Assembly (NCBI GenBank): GCA_032622095.1
Contig: CP136064.1
Span: 113,386,004-113,450,003, forward strand
Reading direction: 5' to 3'
Length of the DNA stretch: 64,000 nucleotides
Source: Siphonodentalium dalli
Taxonomy: Eukaryota; Mollusca; Scaphopoda; Gadilida; Siphonodentaliidae
In this document: positions 11,480 to 23,395 of the stretch, piece after piece
How the letters are laid out: each line of letters opens with the position of its first letter
How positions within the stretch are numbered: position 1 is the first letter of the stretch
Made by a program: the position numbers and the translations under genes
The notes under the pieces: generated by a model
What the model was told of the DNA's origin: nothing
The model's database searches: none
The model's input: only the letters and a program-made list of their open reading frames with translations

Positions 11480-12660
11480 ATGAAACTTGGTATGTGGGGG
11501 TACTTTCGGCCGTGGAGTGGCAAGTGCCTGTTAATTTGCCCGTGCGACGGGACCTTGACCTTGAAATCGGGTCATTTCAAGGTCGAACGCCCGAGTATCA
11601 CGGGATTTCGATAAAAATTAGTGTCTGGTGACACTTTCGTATGGGGAGTGTCGTAAGCCTATTAGTTTGCCCGTGCGAAGTGACCTTGACCTTGAAATCG
11701 GGTCAATTCAAGGTCATATCGCGAATTTTGATGGGATTTCGACGAAATTTGATACGTAGGGTTACTTTTGTCCACTGGGTGTTTTGGACGGGTCGAGTCG
11801 TGACCCGGACCTGACCTTGACCTTCAAAATGATCAATTCGAGGTCAAATCGGGTAAAACCGGATGGATTTCGACGGGTACTTTTGTCCGGGTAGTGTTTT
11901 GGACGGTCAAATCGTGACCCCACCTCACATTGACCTTCAAAATGGACAATTCAAGGTCAAATCGCGCAATCGGGTCAATTCGAGGTCAAATCGGGTAAAA
12001 CCGGATGTATTTCGACGGGTACATTTGTCGGGTACTTTTGTCCGGGCAGTGTTTTGGACGGGTCAAATCGTGACACCACCTCACCCTGAATTTCAAAATG
12101 GACAATTCAAGGTCAAAATCGCGCAATTCGCCGAAAAGCAGAGGGGAAACAGACCCCGACCTGACCTTGACCTTCAAAATGATCAACTCGAGGTCAAATC
12201 GGGTAAAACCGGATGGATTTTGGCGGGTACTTTTGTCGGGTACTTTTTGACGGGTCAAATCGTCACCCCACCTGACCTTGACCTTCAAAATGGACAAATC
12301 GTGCAATTCGCCGAAAAGCAGAGGGTAAACAGACCCCGACCTGACCTTGACCTTCAAAATGATCAACTCGAGGTCAAATCTGGTAAAACCGGATGGATTT
12401 CGACGGGTACTTTTGTCGGGTACTTTTTGACGGGTCAAATCGTCACCCCACCTGACCTTGACCTTCAAAATGGACAATTCAAGATCAAAAGCAGAGGGGA
12501 AACAGCCGGGACGAAGACCTTGAAAATGATCAATTCAAGGTCAAAGCGGGTAAAACCGGATGGATTTCGACGGGTACGTTTGTCGGGTACTTTTGTCCCG
12601 GCAGTGTTTTGGACGGGTCAAATCGTGACCCCGACCTGACCAGCCAGAAAATGACCCAGT
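11480..12660. repeat. Tandem array of the TCAAGGTCA unit, array 2
   Basis: About nine to ten units related to the array at 6040-6730, more GC-rich, with variant spacers (GCGCAATTCGCCGAAAAGCA, then GAGGGGAAACAGACCCCGAC). The array starts at TGGACTCGAAAACGGCCGAG and stops abruptly at TGACCAGCCAGAAAATGACC. Long frames on both strands (258 codons plus, 163 codons minus) are products of the repeat. Confidence 0.85.
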
Positions 12661-12715
12661 TCTGAGTTATGACGTCATCATCTCGTAGAGAGCGTTTAGT
12701 GATCCGAGATTCCAC

Positions 12716-13225
12716 TTACTAATTTCAATCACTTGTGGGCAGATGGATATTAACAAATGGGAGGTAACGATTGATGTATTCTATCCAGGATATGTCTGTC
12801 TTTCATTTAAGACGACTGATGGCCATTAAAATCCAAGATGGCTGCCAAAATGGAAACAATCTATGATTTTTTGCGAAAAATTGAAAATCTTCTATTTTTT
12901 TTCTTCTGAGATTGCTTAGCATATTGGAGATATTTTACTGCCTATCATAAGAACATTCATATAAGAACAATTTGGAGCCATTTGTAAGAAATAAGAGTTG
13001 GAAAGAGCCGTATATCTGGAGATGGAATCAAAATATTTCATATTTCATTAATAATTCTCGATGATGACTTTTACATCCACTCAGTAATTTCAATCTCTTG
13101 TGAACAGGTGAATATAAACACATGATCAGTAATAATTGATACATTCTATCCAGGGAATATGTATCTTTAATTTAAGATGGTTATTGGCCAAAAATAAACA
13201 AAATGCCTGCCAAAATGGCTGACAT
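12716..13225. repeat. Diverged direct duplication of ~365 bp
   Basis: AATTTCAATCACTTGTGGGC at about 12720, then ATTGATGTATTCTATCCAGG and the AAGATGGCTGCCAAAATGG segment, recur in the same order at about 13087-13220. Both copies carry the AAAATGGC word also seen in the arms of the 7094-11211 element. Confidence 0.6.
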
Positions 13226-13282
13226 ACTGGAAAATAATTGAGGATTTATTTGAGATTTCTAATTTTTTCTCTCTAAATGTTC

Positions 13283-13498
13283 TCAGTTTATCAGGAATGA
13301 TGACCACGTTTTGCCTGTGGGAGCTATGCTCTCTTCTTTTACCTGTCGTTCTATTTCCGCCCCGTGATCAGACCTTGTACACTTCTTCAGCGAATCCGGG
13401 AGATAGATATAAAATATTATATCGATCATGTCAGCACCCTTGGCAAAGTTTGGTACATATGGAATAAATTTCTCCTTGACATAGCCGGCAAAAGTCAT
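13283..13498 (-). pseudogene. Fragment of a widespread, unnamed invertebrate protein family
   Basis: The minus-strand frame contains the pattern IYLPDSLKKCTRSDHGAEIE, then RQVKEESIAPTGKTWSSFL. From memory, a similar string (a 'D.YLPDSLK..TR..RG' motif followed by an Arg-rich part and a W..FL ending) occurs in many repetitive, uncharacterised invertebrate proteins that look transposon-associated. Only about 70 residues survive, with no start and no flanking domain. It lies just before the chain of repeats at 13.62 kb. No function can be assigned. Confidence 0.4.
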
Positions 13499-13574
13499 TT
13501 GAGGAGAAGGCTCAATGTGTTAACCAGCACCGCACCATCAAAGAGTACTGTGATTATACCAGGTGGTTTTAAAC

Positions 13575-13620
13575 ATGCAGTTTTATGTATATGTATATGT
13601 ATATGTGTGTATATATATGC
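13575..13620. repeat. TATATG microsatellite
   Basis: A short (TATATG)n/(TG)n tract at the head of the repeat chain. Confidence 0.8.
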
Positions 13621-13623
13621 TAC

Positions 13624-13832
13624 TAGCAGGTGACCCGACTTCGTCCAAGCTTTGACCTTGAATTAACCACTTTGAAGGTCACGGTCAGGTCGGAGTCACG
13701 ATTTGACCCGTCCAAAACACTCCCCGGACAAAATTACCCGTAGGTATAACATTTTGTCGAAATCCGTCCAGCAGTTTTCACGGCCATAGCTAACAGACAA
13801 ACAAACAGACAGAAGTCCCAAAATATATATTA
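13624..13832. mobile_element. Modular repeat, copy A
   Basis: Head AGCAGGTGACCCGACTTCGT at the left. One TCAAGGTCA-type unit lies in the middle, reversed relative to the arrays at 6 and 11.5 kb. The tail is GGCCATAGCTAACAGACAAA, then CAGAAGTCCCAAAATATATA and TTAGA. It has the same head and tail as the following copies. Confidence 0.65.
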
Positions 13833-14250
13833 GATCATTTGTGGGTACCCGTTTCAATGTGAGGGTCACCTCGGGTGGAAAACTGGCCCGATGAAAATAT
13901 CCCCCATTCCCAGGAACCCTTAAGTACGAACACAGAATCACACAACACGCTCATGTCTGTACACAGACACAACGCGCTCATGTCTGGACACATACACGCT
14001 CTTTATCAACGACACTGCGGATACGAACGCTCTTTAACTATCACGCGATTAACCCATGAACTACCCATTGCTGTGGCGGGGGATTGGAGAATGAGTGCTC
14101 TGACGTTATCAGAAGCGGTACGATGACATTCCATCTGGGATTTTACACTTAGATAGGAAGTTTGGGCTCAATCCGTCCGGCAGTTTTCCCGGCTATAGCT
14201 AACCGACAAACAGACAAACAAACAGAAGTCCCAAAGTATAATTTAGACTA
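13833..14250. mobile_element. Modular repeat, copy B (unrelated core)
   Basis: The core has no TCAAGGTCA array and includes a small tandem pair (AACACGCTCATGTCTGTACA / AACGCGCTCATGTCTGGACA). The end has the shared tail: TCCGTCCGGCAGTTTTCCCG, GGCTATAGCTAACCGACAAA, CAGAAGTCCCAAAGTATAAT, TTAGACTAGC. Its head is not the canonical one. Confidence 0.5.
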
Positions 14251-15157
14251 GCCGATGAGCCCGACGTTGTCCGGGCTATTCAAAAACCAAATTTCAAGTC
14301 GATAGCTCCACCCGTTCCGAGATCTGGTCTGCGCATGCGCGAAGCTGGCGTCGCACGGACTCGCCGACCCGATAAAATTCGTATCCGGCGCAAGATACAT
14401 TCACATAGCAAATTTCAAGTCGATAGCTCCACCCGTTTCCAAGATCTAGTCTGCGCATGCGCGAAGCTGGCGTCGCACGGACTCGGCGACCCGATAAAAT
14501 TCGTATCCGGGGCAAGATACATTCAGTAATTTCAAGTCGATAGCTCTACCCAGCCCGACGTTGTCCGGGCTATTCAAAAACCAAATTTCAAGTCGATAGC
14601 TCTACCCGTTTCCGAGATCTGGTCTGCGCATGCGCGAAGCTGGCGTCGCACGGGCTCGGCGACCCGATAAAATTCGTATCCGGGGCAAGATACATTCACA
14701 TACCAAATTTCAAGTCGATAGTTCCACCCGTTTCCGAGATCTAGTCTGCGAATGCGCGAAGCTGGCGTCGCACGGGCTCGGCGACCCGATACAATTCGTA
14801 TCCGGGGCAAGATACATTCACATACCAAATTTCAAGTCGATAGCTCCACCCGTTTCCGAGATCTGGTCTGCGCATGCGCGAAGCTGGCGTCGACGGGCTC
14901 GGCGACCCGATAAAATTCGTATCCGGGGCAAGGTACATTCACATAGCAAATTTCAAGTCGATAGCTCCACCCGTCTCCGATATCTCGTCTGCGCATGCGC
15001 TGCACGGGCTCGCCAATATGACAACGACGACCGCCTGGTCAAACTACACACACGTACCAAGTTTCGTCCTGATCGGTCGAGAATCGTAGATTTGTATAAA
15101 TGACAGACAAACTGACAAACAGACAAACAGACAGAGGTCTTCAAAATATATATGAGA
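14251..15157. mobile_element. Modular repeat, copy C: 118-bp tandem units with GCGCATGCGC
   Basis: Head CCGATGAGCCCGACGTTGTC, then CGGGCTATTC. The core has about six units of roughly 118-121 bases (ATTTCAAGTCGATAGCTCCA, CCCGTTTCCGAGATCTGGTC, TGCGCATGCGCGAAGCTGGC, ...), at about 14295, 14416, 14588, 14709, 14830 and 14950. A partial head is repeated at about 14550. The tail is AACAGACAAACAGACAGAGG, then TCTTCAAAATATATATGAGA. Long frames here are repeat-derived. Confidence 0.75.
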
Positions 15158-15652
15158 CTAGCAGGTGGACCCGACTTCGTCCGGGCTGTTTCCCCTCTGC
15201 TTTTCTGCGAATTGCGCGATTTGACCTTGAATTGACCATTTTGAAGGTCAAGGTCAGGTTGGGTTCACGATTTGACCGTCCAAAACACTCCTCGGACAAA
15301 AGCAACCCTATGTATCAAATGTTGTCGAAATCCAGTCAAAATTCGCGATTTGACCTTGAATTGACAATTTTGAAGGTTGGGGTCACGATTTGACCCGTCC
15401 AAAAGACTCCCCGGACAAAAGTACACCCAGGTATGAAATTTTGTCGAAATCCGTCCCGTTTTACCCAATTTGACCTTGAATTGACCTGTTTGAAGGTCAA
15501 TGTCAGGTCGGAGTCACGATTTTACCCATCCAAAACACTCCATGGACAAAAGTAACCCTATATATCAAATTTCGTCAAAATCCGTCTGGCAATTTTTCCG
15601 GCCATAGCTAACAGACAGACAGACAGACAAAAGTCCCAAAATATATAGTAGA
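15158..15652. mobile_element. Modular repeat, copy D: reversed TCAAGGTCA units
   Basis: Head AGCAGGTGGACCCGACTTCG, then TCCGGGCTGTTTCCCCTCTG. The core has about three units of the TCAAGGTCA family on the opposite strand to the arrays at 6.0 and 11.5 kb. The tail is CGGCCATAGCTAACAGACAG, then AAAAGTCCCAAAATATATAG, ending GTAGACTAGC. Confidence 0.75.
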
Positions 15653-16605
15653 CTAGCAGGTTAGCCCGCCACTGGTGGCGTTGGTCCGAAACATGACATT
15701 TTAATTGTGCCTTTTTAATCAAGAGAAATTATGGTACCCGTCCCTAAAAGAGGTATGATTTAAGGTACATCGGGTGGAAAAAAACTGACCCGATAGGAAC
15801 GACAGACATAAGAATCACACAACACGCATTTTTTTTTCCAATGAGTTAATTCTGTCTTTTTAATCAAGAGGAATTGTGATACCCGTCCCTAAAAGAGGTA
15901 TGCCAACTTCACGGCTTGGGGGCCACACGAAGATTCTCACTTAGCCGTAAAGAGAAAATACCATTGTGTATTATTTTCTCGCCAACAAAGTCGAACAATG
16001 TCGTTGTTGTTGGCATTCACGGCTTGGGGTGACCCCACCTTTACGAGATGGTCAAAGGACAAGGCAGTGGAAGTCCCGTCAGATTCGGGGACGTATCACA
16101 ATGCCTCGTATTTACTGAACTTTCAGTAGCGAGATAAGCTGCGTGAGTTAGCACGAATAGAGGGGTGTAAGTTTATAGCTTGTTTATATGAATGTATCGA
16201 AAATAGACTAAGATTTTCAGCCGTAACAAGAAATGTATATATCAGAAAATGTAAATTCTATATTTTGCGAGGTATTAGCAAGTTTTGGCTCAACGGGTTT
16301 AGCAGTTTGAAGTGAATATGGATATAAAAATATACATATTATACAGATATAAAAAATGTAGAGTTACGCCTCTTGGATCGCGAGCGAATCGATAGCGAAA
16401 GCCATTGTATCCAAACGAAAGTCGCACTTTAAGGGTCAAGGAGTGCTCAGAGCTTGTCCAAAATGCGACATTGACCATCCCCGTGTGTTTTTACACTTAT
16501 ATACGAAATTTGAGCTCGATCCGACCAGCCGTTTTCGATTCTATGAAGTACCCACATACATACACACATAAATACGGAAGTCTCAAAATATATAGGAGAT
16601 GTGTT
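15653..16605. mobile_element. Modular repeat, copy E (GC-poor core)
   Basis: Begins AGCAGGTTAGCCCGCCACTG right at the tail of copy D and ends with a diverged tail (CCGACCAGCCGTTTTCGATT ... CGGAAGTCTCAAAATATATA). Inside, AATTATGGTACCCGTCCCTA and AAAGAGGTATG occur twice, near 15728 and 15873. No gene was seen. Confidence 0.5.
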
Positions 16606-16679
16606 GTATTGTTTCCATTGTTGGCGAATTTATATGCATATTGATTCTATTAGACTTATAGGTAATGCAGACCGACGTT

Positions 16680-17345
16680 ATACTGCTCATGCAGTGCACG
16701 CTTTCCGAACGTTCAGTGATGTTCTGGAGTTTGCGCAGATGCAAACGGATATTTTGTTTCCATAATTCGATGCAGTCATGTCTCAATGCTTAATAGATGG
16801 CTATTTGTTCTATTTTATGTATTTCTAGTGGACTGACATGTGGAATATTTGGATATTTGAGCATAGAAATTGTGAATGATTAAATGTTAGAACCGATGAA
16901 ACGCGGTTTTTGGTGGACTGTTTTGTGGAATACTACAGTAAAAGTGGAATTGATGCCATATATCTCCGTACATATTTCTGATGGAATATGCAAATTGCGT
17001 ATATATTGGTGACTAATGGTACACTGTCATTATAGTGACGCATTGTAACTGCAGTGCGCTTGCGGTGCGATTCAATGTCAGTTCGCGGTGGTGCACTGTA
17101 ATGTAATGCACGGTACGTGTAGTGTGCATGGTATACTATAATGATGCACTGTCATTCATAGTGCGCGGTTTAGAACATTCAGTGATGTTCTTTCATCTGC
17201 GTAGATGCAGATGGGCGTGTACACAATGATGCAATTTCCTATCTCGGGTGTGATTGAGAACATTCAGTGATGTTGGGCCATCTGCGCAGATGCAAATGGG
17301 CGATGTCCTTGTTTGTTTATATGGTTGTGGTGCAATGTTTTTGTG
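16680..17345. repeat. Short dispersed GAACATTCAGTGATGTT repeats
   Basis: GAACGTTCAGTGATGTTCTG plus GCGCAGATGCAAACGG near 16708 recurs, diverged, near 17173 and 17252, with AC-rich and GTGCA-rich spacers (TGCACTGTAATGTAATGCAC). It looks like an old minisatellite or decayed element. No ORF of note. Confidence 0.5.
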
Positions 17346-17368
17346 CATGTATATTGGAATGATTATGT

Positions 17369-17690
17369 TTAGTTGGTGTGAATAAATGTGGTCCGCGTGA
17401 CGATATGGGTGTTGTTGTTCTTGTGAATATTCGGGATGAAGGATGGAACGCGTTCTAGGGGGAATGACTTTCCCATGTTCTCGGCTTTGGCGATACCCTC
17501 GGGTTTGACGATACCACGTACACGGGGGTGATCTGTGTTATAGGTAATAGTCTTCAACTTAGACCTAGTCCCCCTCCTGGTCAGAGATTTTTGTACAAAC
17601 CGAGACTTGAACCTGAGACGAGAATACCTATTTCTGGTTTCGCACTTACGATACATGCAGATTAGTAAATTGATTGTAAATCATGCGTGC
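17369..17690. other. No feature identified
   Basis: Contains one basic 95-codon minus-strand frame with no recognisable domain and no splice context. I see nothing else before the inverted-repeat arm. Confidence 0.4.
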
Positions 17691-17705
17691 GTCTAGCTGG
17701 CTTTA

Positions 17706-18298
17706 GGGTCTATTATCATTGCACACGCGCGTGCGATTAATCGCATCGTTTTTTAAGGTCGAGCGGATCTATATGTGCGTTCGATTGCATTCCTTCCTCC
17801 CACTGTTAAGAGTTCCCCAATAGGGGTGGGGTCTGATGCACACATTCATACACAGGGTTATGGTAGGTTGGAGGATGATAAAGTACTTTTGGTTGTGGGT
17901 GACCACATATATATATATCCTGACACATTAACTTTAATTTTCCTCAGTTAGATTTACTCACGTATAAGTTGAGTATAACGAGCCATGCCATAAAAATGAC
18001 ATAAGTTTTGAGGACACAATTTATATCTAGCTAATTATAATTAGAAATAGAGGGTTCAATTCCATGTTTTTGGGGGCATACATATGCATATTTTATTCCA
18101 GCTTGAAACAGTGACAACGCGGTACTATAATTGACGAACCACCATTCAAATAGAATAAGTGGTGGGGACTCAGAATTCGACCTTAAGGGTCACACACGCA
18201 TCGTTTCAGGTCTCATTCTGTCGCCAGGACGCTGTTCGCATGAGCGATTGATTTCAATTTGATCATCATTTGCGGCTCATCATTAGTGATCGCACATG
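17706..18298. repeat. Left inverted arm
   Basis: Reads outward to inward GGGTCTATTATCATTGCACA, CGCGCGTGCGATTAATCGC, TTCCCCAATAGGGGTGGGGT, ATATATCCTGACACATTAAC, ATCTAGCTAATTATAATTAG, TCTGTCGCCAGGACGCTGTT, ending GTGATCGCAC. Each segment recurs in reverse complement at 38789-39777 with scattered substitutions. Confidence 0.9.
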
Positions 18299-20915
18299 CT
18301 AAACGGCACATTACTATCAATATATATATTCACAATCTTGGGTACAGTTTTGCGCGAGACTGACATATAATATAATTCGATTGGATTCTACAAAAATCAC
18401 CACTAATGCTAGCTATACGTTGGAAACTTCTTTCCAAGCCATTTCCTTTCCGTACTTCATTTATTATTTTATCGCCCATCAGTTATGAGAATGACCGTAC
18501 CCGGATAGTATAGGCCTATGTGACCGAGTGAACTGTCTGATGGACATGTCATACTTTAAAATCCATAATATTTTGCAAGAAATAAAAATATAGGATTTAT
18601 ACAGTGAATGGGGATATAACGGTACATTTTAGCAGCCGTGAATAACAAATTGCGAGTGCATATATACGGGTGCGAGATGAATCGCTCCCGTCTCCTGCGA
18701 AGGACTGTATAATTATACTATATATGAGAATAGGGGAACATTTCTATATACAATATCTGCAAAAGCCACTGTACGTGTACCTGTGCAGGTATTATGTACA
18801 CATTTTGTATATAAAGGTCACTAAGCTTGGTAAATAGGATAGAATCGTCTGATCGAAGCCGCAGTGATGGTACCGTATTTAGTATTGCCTAATCGGTGGA
18901 GCCAATCGAACAGAACCACGGCTTCGGACAAATTTCTACATTTCATCGTGTGTGTTTCATGGAAAACATGGCATTAAAATAAATAATGTTTGGCATTGCT
19001 CTTACATATCTCCACTGTTATTGTTGATAACTTGATATTCTGTAAGTTCTAATCAATTAAAGCCATGTACATGTACATACATATAGTGTACAGGTGTATT
19101 AATACAATTCCAGTTTGGTAAGACTTTAAAGGGGATGGAAAAGTCTGTTTCATGAAAAATGTCTGGAAACGGGCTGACAAAATTGGCATTTTTCACATAA
19201 AAGCAGACATAAATAGATATAACCACATAGAGAGCATATACCGTTAAAGGGGGAGCCACCAATAGATGTGAGCTAAAAAGCTTTTTGTACCAGAAAAGTT
19301 ACTTTGAAACAGAGTATATCTGCAATATTATGGCATTGTTTTGCCATTCAAATGTGAAAAACTATAACTTCAACAGTATCATTAGGCAGCCCATTATGAT
19401 AAGTGACTTACCATTAAGAGCCAAGGAGCAATGCTTTAGATTAATGTTCACGGTATCGTTTGAAAATCGTCCGCTAAAACGTGTCAGTTTTCCTTGGGGA
19501 GCCAGGAGCCATATTTCTATTGTAAACACATGTTCATGATGTTGTCATTTTTGAATTCGTGGCAGGCACATGAAAATCGACCACGAAAGCAATTCGATCC
19601 TTCAATCGGGCAATTTTATGATGTGAAATCGATGCTTACAGTTTGTTTAAGTTGTTGGAATTAATTTCATTGCTTGATTACCCACGATTTATGAAGTTTT
19701 GTGCTGTTTACAGATGAAAATGTTGATATTCTATTTTTTAGAAATGCCACTATAGTCGAAAGCGAGATTACAAGATGTCGTATTATTACGCAATTCACAT
19801 AAATAAAAAAATTACATGTTTCAGAATATTTTATTATTCTAAAATCAAATAGCCTATATAAAAACATATTTATAAATAGGAAAGTACGGTATTCCGACGA
19901 AATATGTCATATTTTACGACGGACTCCTTGCGCGAGTTCACTTCCGGTCAATTCTATTTTGGTGCACTGTAAGAAAAACATTCAGCAGAAAAATACGTTT
20001 AATAAATTTTGAATGTAAATTAATCGAGAAATTTTCGGTTATCAGGTACAGTCATATAGCTTATAACCCATATATATTGATGAGCATAATCAAAAGCTTG
20101 ATCGGCCATGCGATTGTCTATACTGATCGATTTCCATTCGTAATCCTATCCAATTTGCCGGATTGGGTTGTTTGTAATAATGGCCGCCCCATGGCATGTG
20201 TATCGGCTATCGCAAAATAATGTTCGCGAGAATGCGCGTTTTTTTTACTATTGCTCAAGTTATTTTATGAGTTAGTCACCCAGGTAAATATTTTTAGGGA
20301 ATTTGTCACATTGAGTTGTTATTAGACATTTGATTGTCATCAGTTAGTTTGCCATTTGCAAGCATCATTATATAAATATTCTGACTTAATTAATAGTAAT
20401 AATACATCACTGTTGCTATATTTCGTACATTTTCATGTACAGTACGGCACTACCAGTTATGTATTATATTTTTATCTTATACATGTAATGCCTATGTGAA
20501 GACCCACATTCACTATCATTGATGCAGCAACTTTGGCTATTATGGTCTCCCATACCAAGAAAAATAGTTCCTAAGAATGTAAACAATGCCAATGGAGGAC
20601 ATATTCTCATTATTCAGGATGACAGTACTATCCTTTAATTTCCCAGGATATATGGGAAAGTTCTTGTTTCTCCTCACAATGATGTCTCCTTGGCTCTAGC
20701 CAGATTCTTATAGGACCATTTTGACTGTTCAGTTTTTGCAAAAAGTTAACCATTGGAACAGAAGAAACGTCGTTTGTGGATATGATTTTTTGTCACTCTA
20801 CGGCGAGTAAATTGTAACAGCTAAAATTTCTCTACTAATGGCAAGATCTTTGTTTATTATTGATTATTATGTGTGAAAAATATGAAGTTTATCCATTCTA
20901 TGGCTGATAATTGTT
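18299..20915. other. AT-rich sequence without recognised genes
   Basis: About 2.6 kb of mostly unique AT-rich DNA. Open frames are short (up to 84 codons, 19285-19539) with no domain I recognise. No tandem array or hairpin of note. Confidence 0.5.
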
Positions 20916-22570
20916 GATCATCTGGAGGTAGGGTGCAATCCGCGGTGGCCATCTTGACCAGACTTTGCCATCATCCCCTTAAGTGAATGGTTATTAACTA
21001 TAAATAAAATAGTTATCCGTTCACTGTTCACATACTGCTGCCTACCGTACGTGTTTCGCACAGTCATTTGTATTTTATTTGACCAGGCATTCACCCCCAC
21101 GGGATAGACTGACTTCACGTTCATCTTTGAACCGGTAAATGGACACAGTACACAGTGTTTGTGAACATTGAGACGACCATGATTCAATGCTATAAAGTGG
21201 AGAAATTTTCTGGTCCCGACAAATACATGGATAATCTGTTCACATGATAGGGATTTTTTCTTAAGCCACGTGATTAATTACCCTATGTCCTACCAGTACG
21301 ATCTTTCCATGTACAATTTTTACGTATATACCGTACATGTCCATAATTTCGCAGCTGAAATCAAACAGTGCTTGATATTTATATTTTACTCACAATCTTT
21401 TCATGAGCATGCAAAGTCCAACTACTGTACTCACGATGAAAAACTCTCGACTTAGGATTGAATTGTGGTCATCTGAATGAGCGAACATTCTCTATGTGAT
21501 CAGGCACACGGGTTCCTGACACAATACATAGATCCCCAGTCCCCACCCAAAGATATGTGGTACATACCGGTACATGTATATATCTATCTATAGTGGCCTG
21601 TGCTACCCAGGGAATAATGATTTTTATGTACTTTGTACACGTTGGTATTAAACATAAAAATTTATATTTGCAGTACTAGTAAGGCACTATCATATTCAGA
21701 TTTGAATTTCTCTTGTACTATCCACATTCAATATATTCATTTAAAACTTCATTTACTTGGAAAATTATCATATTAAAAGCACGTACTAGTACCACAAGCA
21801 ATACTAGTTCAAGCAGTTTATACAAAAGGTACATGTACATATACACGAACCGGTATATGTAACTTTAAATTATTGATGTTTTTTTTATTTATTATCTACA
21901 TGTATACAATTTATACATGTGATTGTGATGTACATATACAAGTACATGTACTAGTAGCCTGGTGATATTTAAAAGATAGTCTTTCTCTTTGTAAATATGT
22001 ACTATATAACGGTAGTTTAATACCGGGGTATTAAATATTAGATATGAATCAAAGACCCCTGTCCGGAAATGCTTCTATCGATTAATATTGGTTATATTTT
22101 GAATATTTTCTGGTCAAAAATGTGTGGTTGTTTAACTAACAAACAAAAGTGTTTACTGTTTACAGAGACCAGAAATTTTATTGTGTATTGTCACAAATAA
22201 ATGTTAATTAGACTCATTATCGCGTATAACTATGGAATAAGACAATACAAAAAATCAATCTGGGACATTTGAGTCTTTGATGTTCAGAGCACAGCTACGG
22301 TATGTGAACACCTTAATGATCTCTATCACTACCGGTATATGCGATCACCTAAATGGTCTGTTCTAAAAATAGAGCAATAAAGTGTCCCATTTAATCATCT
22401 CATTTTTTAATAAAATATTCGAAATGACATCAATATTAATTGATGGAAGCGTTTTTTTTTGGACAGGGCTCTTCAATTCATATTTATTATTTAATACCCA
22501 CAAAACTATTTCAAAATTGTTACATGTATAGAGATAATCCACCTTTAACAGTATTAATCTTATTTCTATT
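20916..22570. other. AT-rich sequence, ACATGTACATG-rich
   Basis: An 89-codon minus-strand frame at 20918-21187 has a Cys/His-containing start but no recognisable domain. The rest holds many TACATGTACATG and CCGGTA words and short runs of T. No gene can be supported. Confidence 0.4.
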
Positions 22571-22806
22571 CACAGTGTATACCCCACAAATTGGTGGAAA
22601 TTTGGCTGAGCGCTTTCAGTTTCCTTTGAAATTGGCATACGCCATAACCATTCACAAGTCACAGGTAATGTCCTTGAATCGGTAAGTTATTGTCCATTGT
22701 TTATTTTAAATTTGCTCAGGTTTCAATTTGGTACTGTGGGGGTATATCACCATCTGTGCTCCACTCTCTTGTTTATTTCTTCTGCAGTTAACATTTCCAT
22801 GATTGG

Positions 22807-23065
22807 AGCATCCTGAAATGTTGCGGAAACCCTGTGCCAATGCATTCTCTTATATATGCAAGTCTCCCATAGGGAGCATCACATATATAAGAGAATTCAT
22901 TGGCCTAACAATATTTACCTTTACATTACAAGCCAGTCCATGTACATTCTCTTATATATGCAAGGCTCCAAATGGGACACTCGCATATACCGTTATATGA
23001 GAATGCAATGGCGCAGGATCTTTAATGCTGAACCAGCGCAGCTCCCGTCGTGAAAGGGTTAAAGA
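22807..23065. mobile_element. MITE with two internal hairpins
   Basis: The segment 22836-22905 folds as TGCCAATGCATTCTCTTATA...TATAAGAGAATTCATTGGC. A second hairpin (about 22940-23015) pairs ATTCTCTTATATATGC with GATATAAGAGAAT-like sequence. The outer part GGATCTTTAATGCTGAACCA, then GCGCAGCTCCCGTCGTGAAA, ends at GGGTTAAA. A partly decayed relative lies at 62155-62345 in reverse orientation. It sits in the intron of the PIF1-like fragment. Confidence 0.65.
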
Positions 23066-23323
23066 GTACTTTTGAATCTTTTATTTTCACTAATTTGGTG
23101 TTGAAACAGATGGGGTATCTTTAAATATAAATTAGCTCATTCATTCTACCGAACTGAACTTGAAATTCAAGATAATTTCTTTGAACAATATGAATTGCCT
23201 GTTATGACTGTTATACATGTACATGTGGAAATGCCCAGGCATAGGCAAGTGTTATACCTGTACATGTATCTCTGGTGTGTACATACATATGTGTTTATGT
23301 ATGTGGGTGGTGGGGGTCTATTT

Positions 23324-23395
23324 AGATCATGCCACGAATCTCTACTCTGTCTAACGCCCGTGCAGTAGACAGAGTAGAGATTTATAGCATGATCT
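23324..23395. repeat. 72-bp hairpin
   Basis: AGATCATGCCACGAATCTCT and ACTCTGTCTA pair with TAGACAGAGTAGAGATT and AGCATGATCT around a 12-base loop. It is preceded by GGGGTCTATTT and followed by TATTGTGCCAGAGCCTG, words shared with the hairpins at 27.6, 36.3, 37.5 and 38.77 kb. Confidence 0.75.

Noticed and set aside
11863-12639. 258-codon plus-strand ORF and 163-codon minus-strand ORF
   Set aside because: Both are translations of the TCAAGGTCA tandem repeat; the peptide itself repeats with the unit and matches no family.
14251-15157. CRISPR array (regular ~118-bp units)
   Set aside because: Units are continuous tandem repeats without unique spacers, in a eukaryotic genome.
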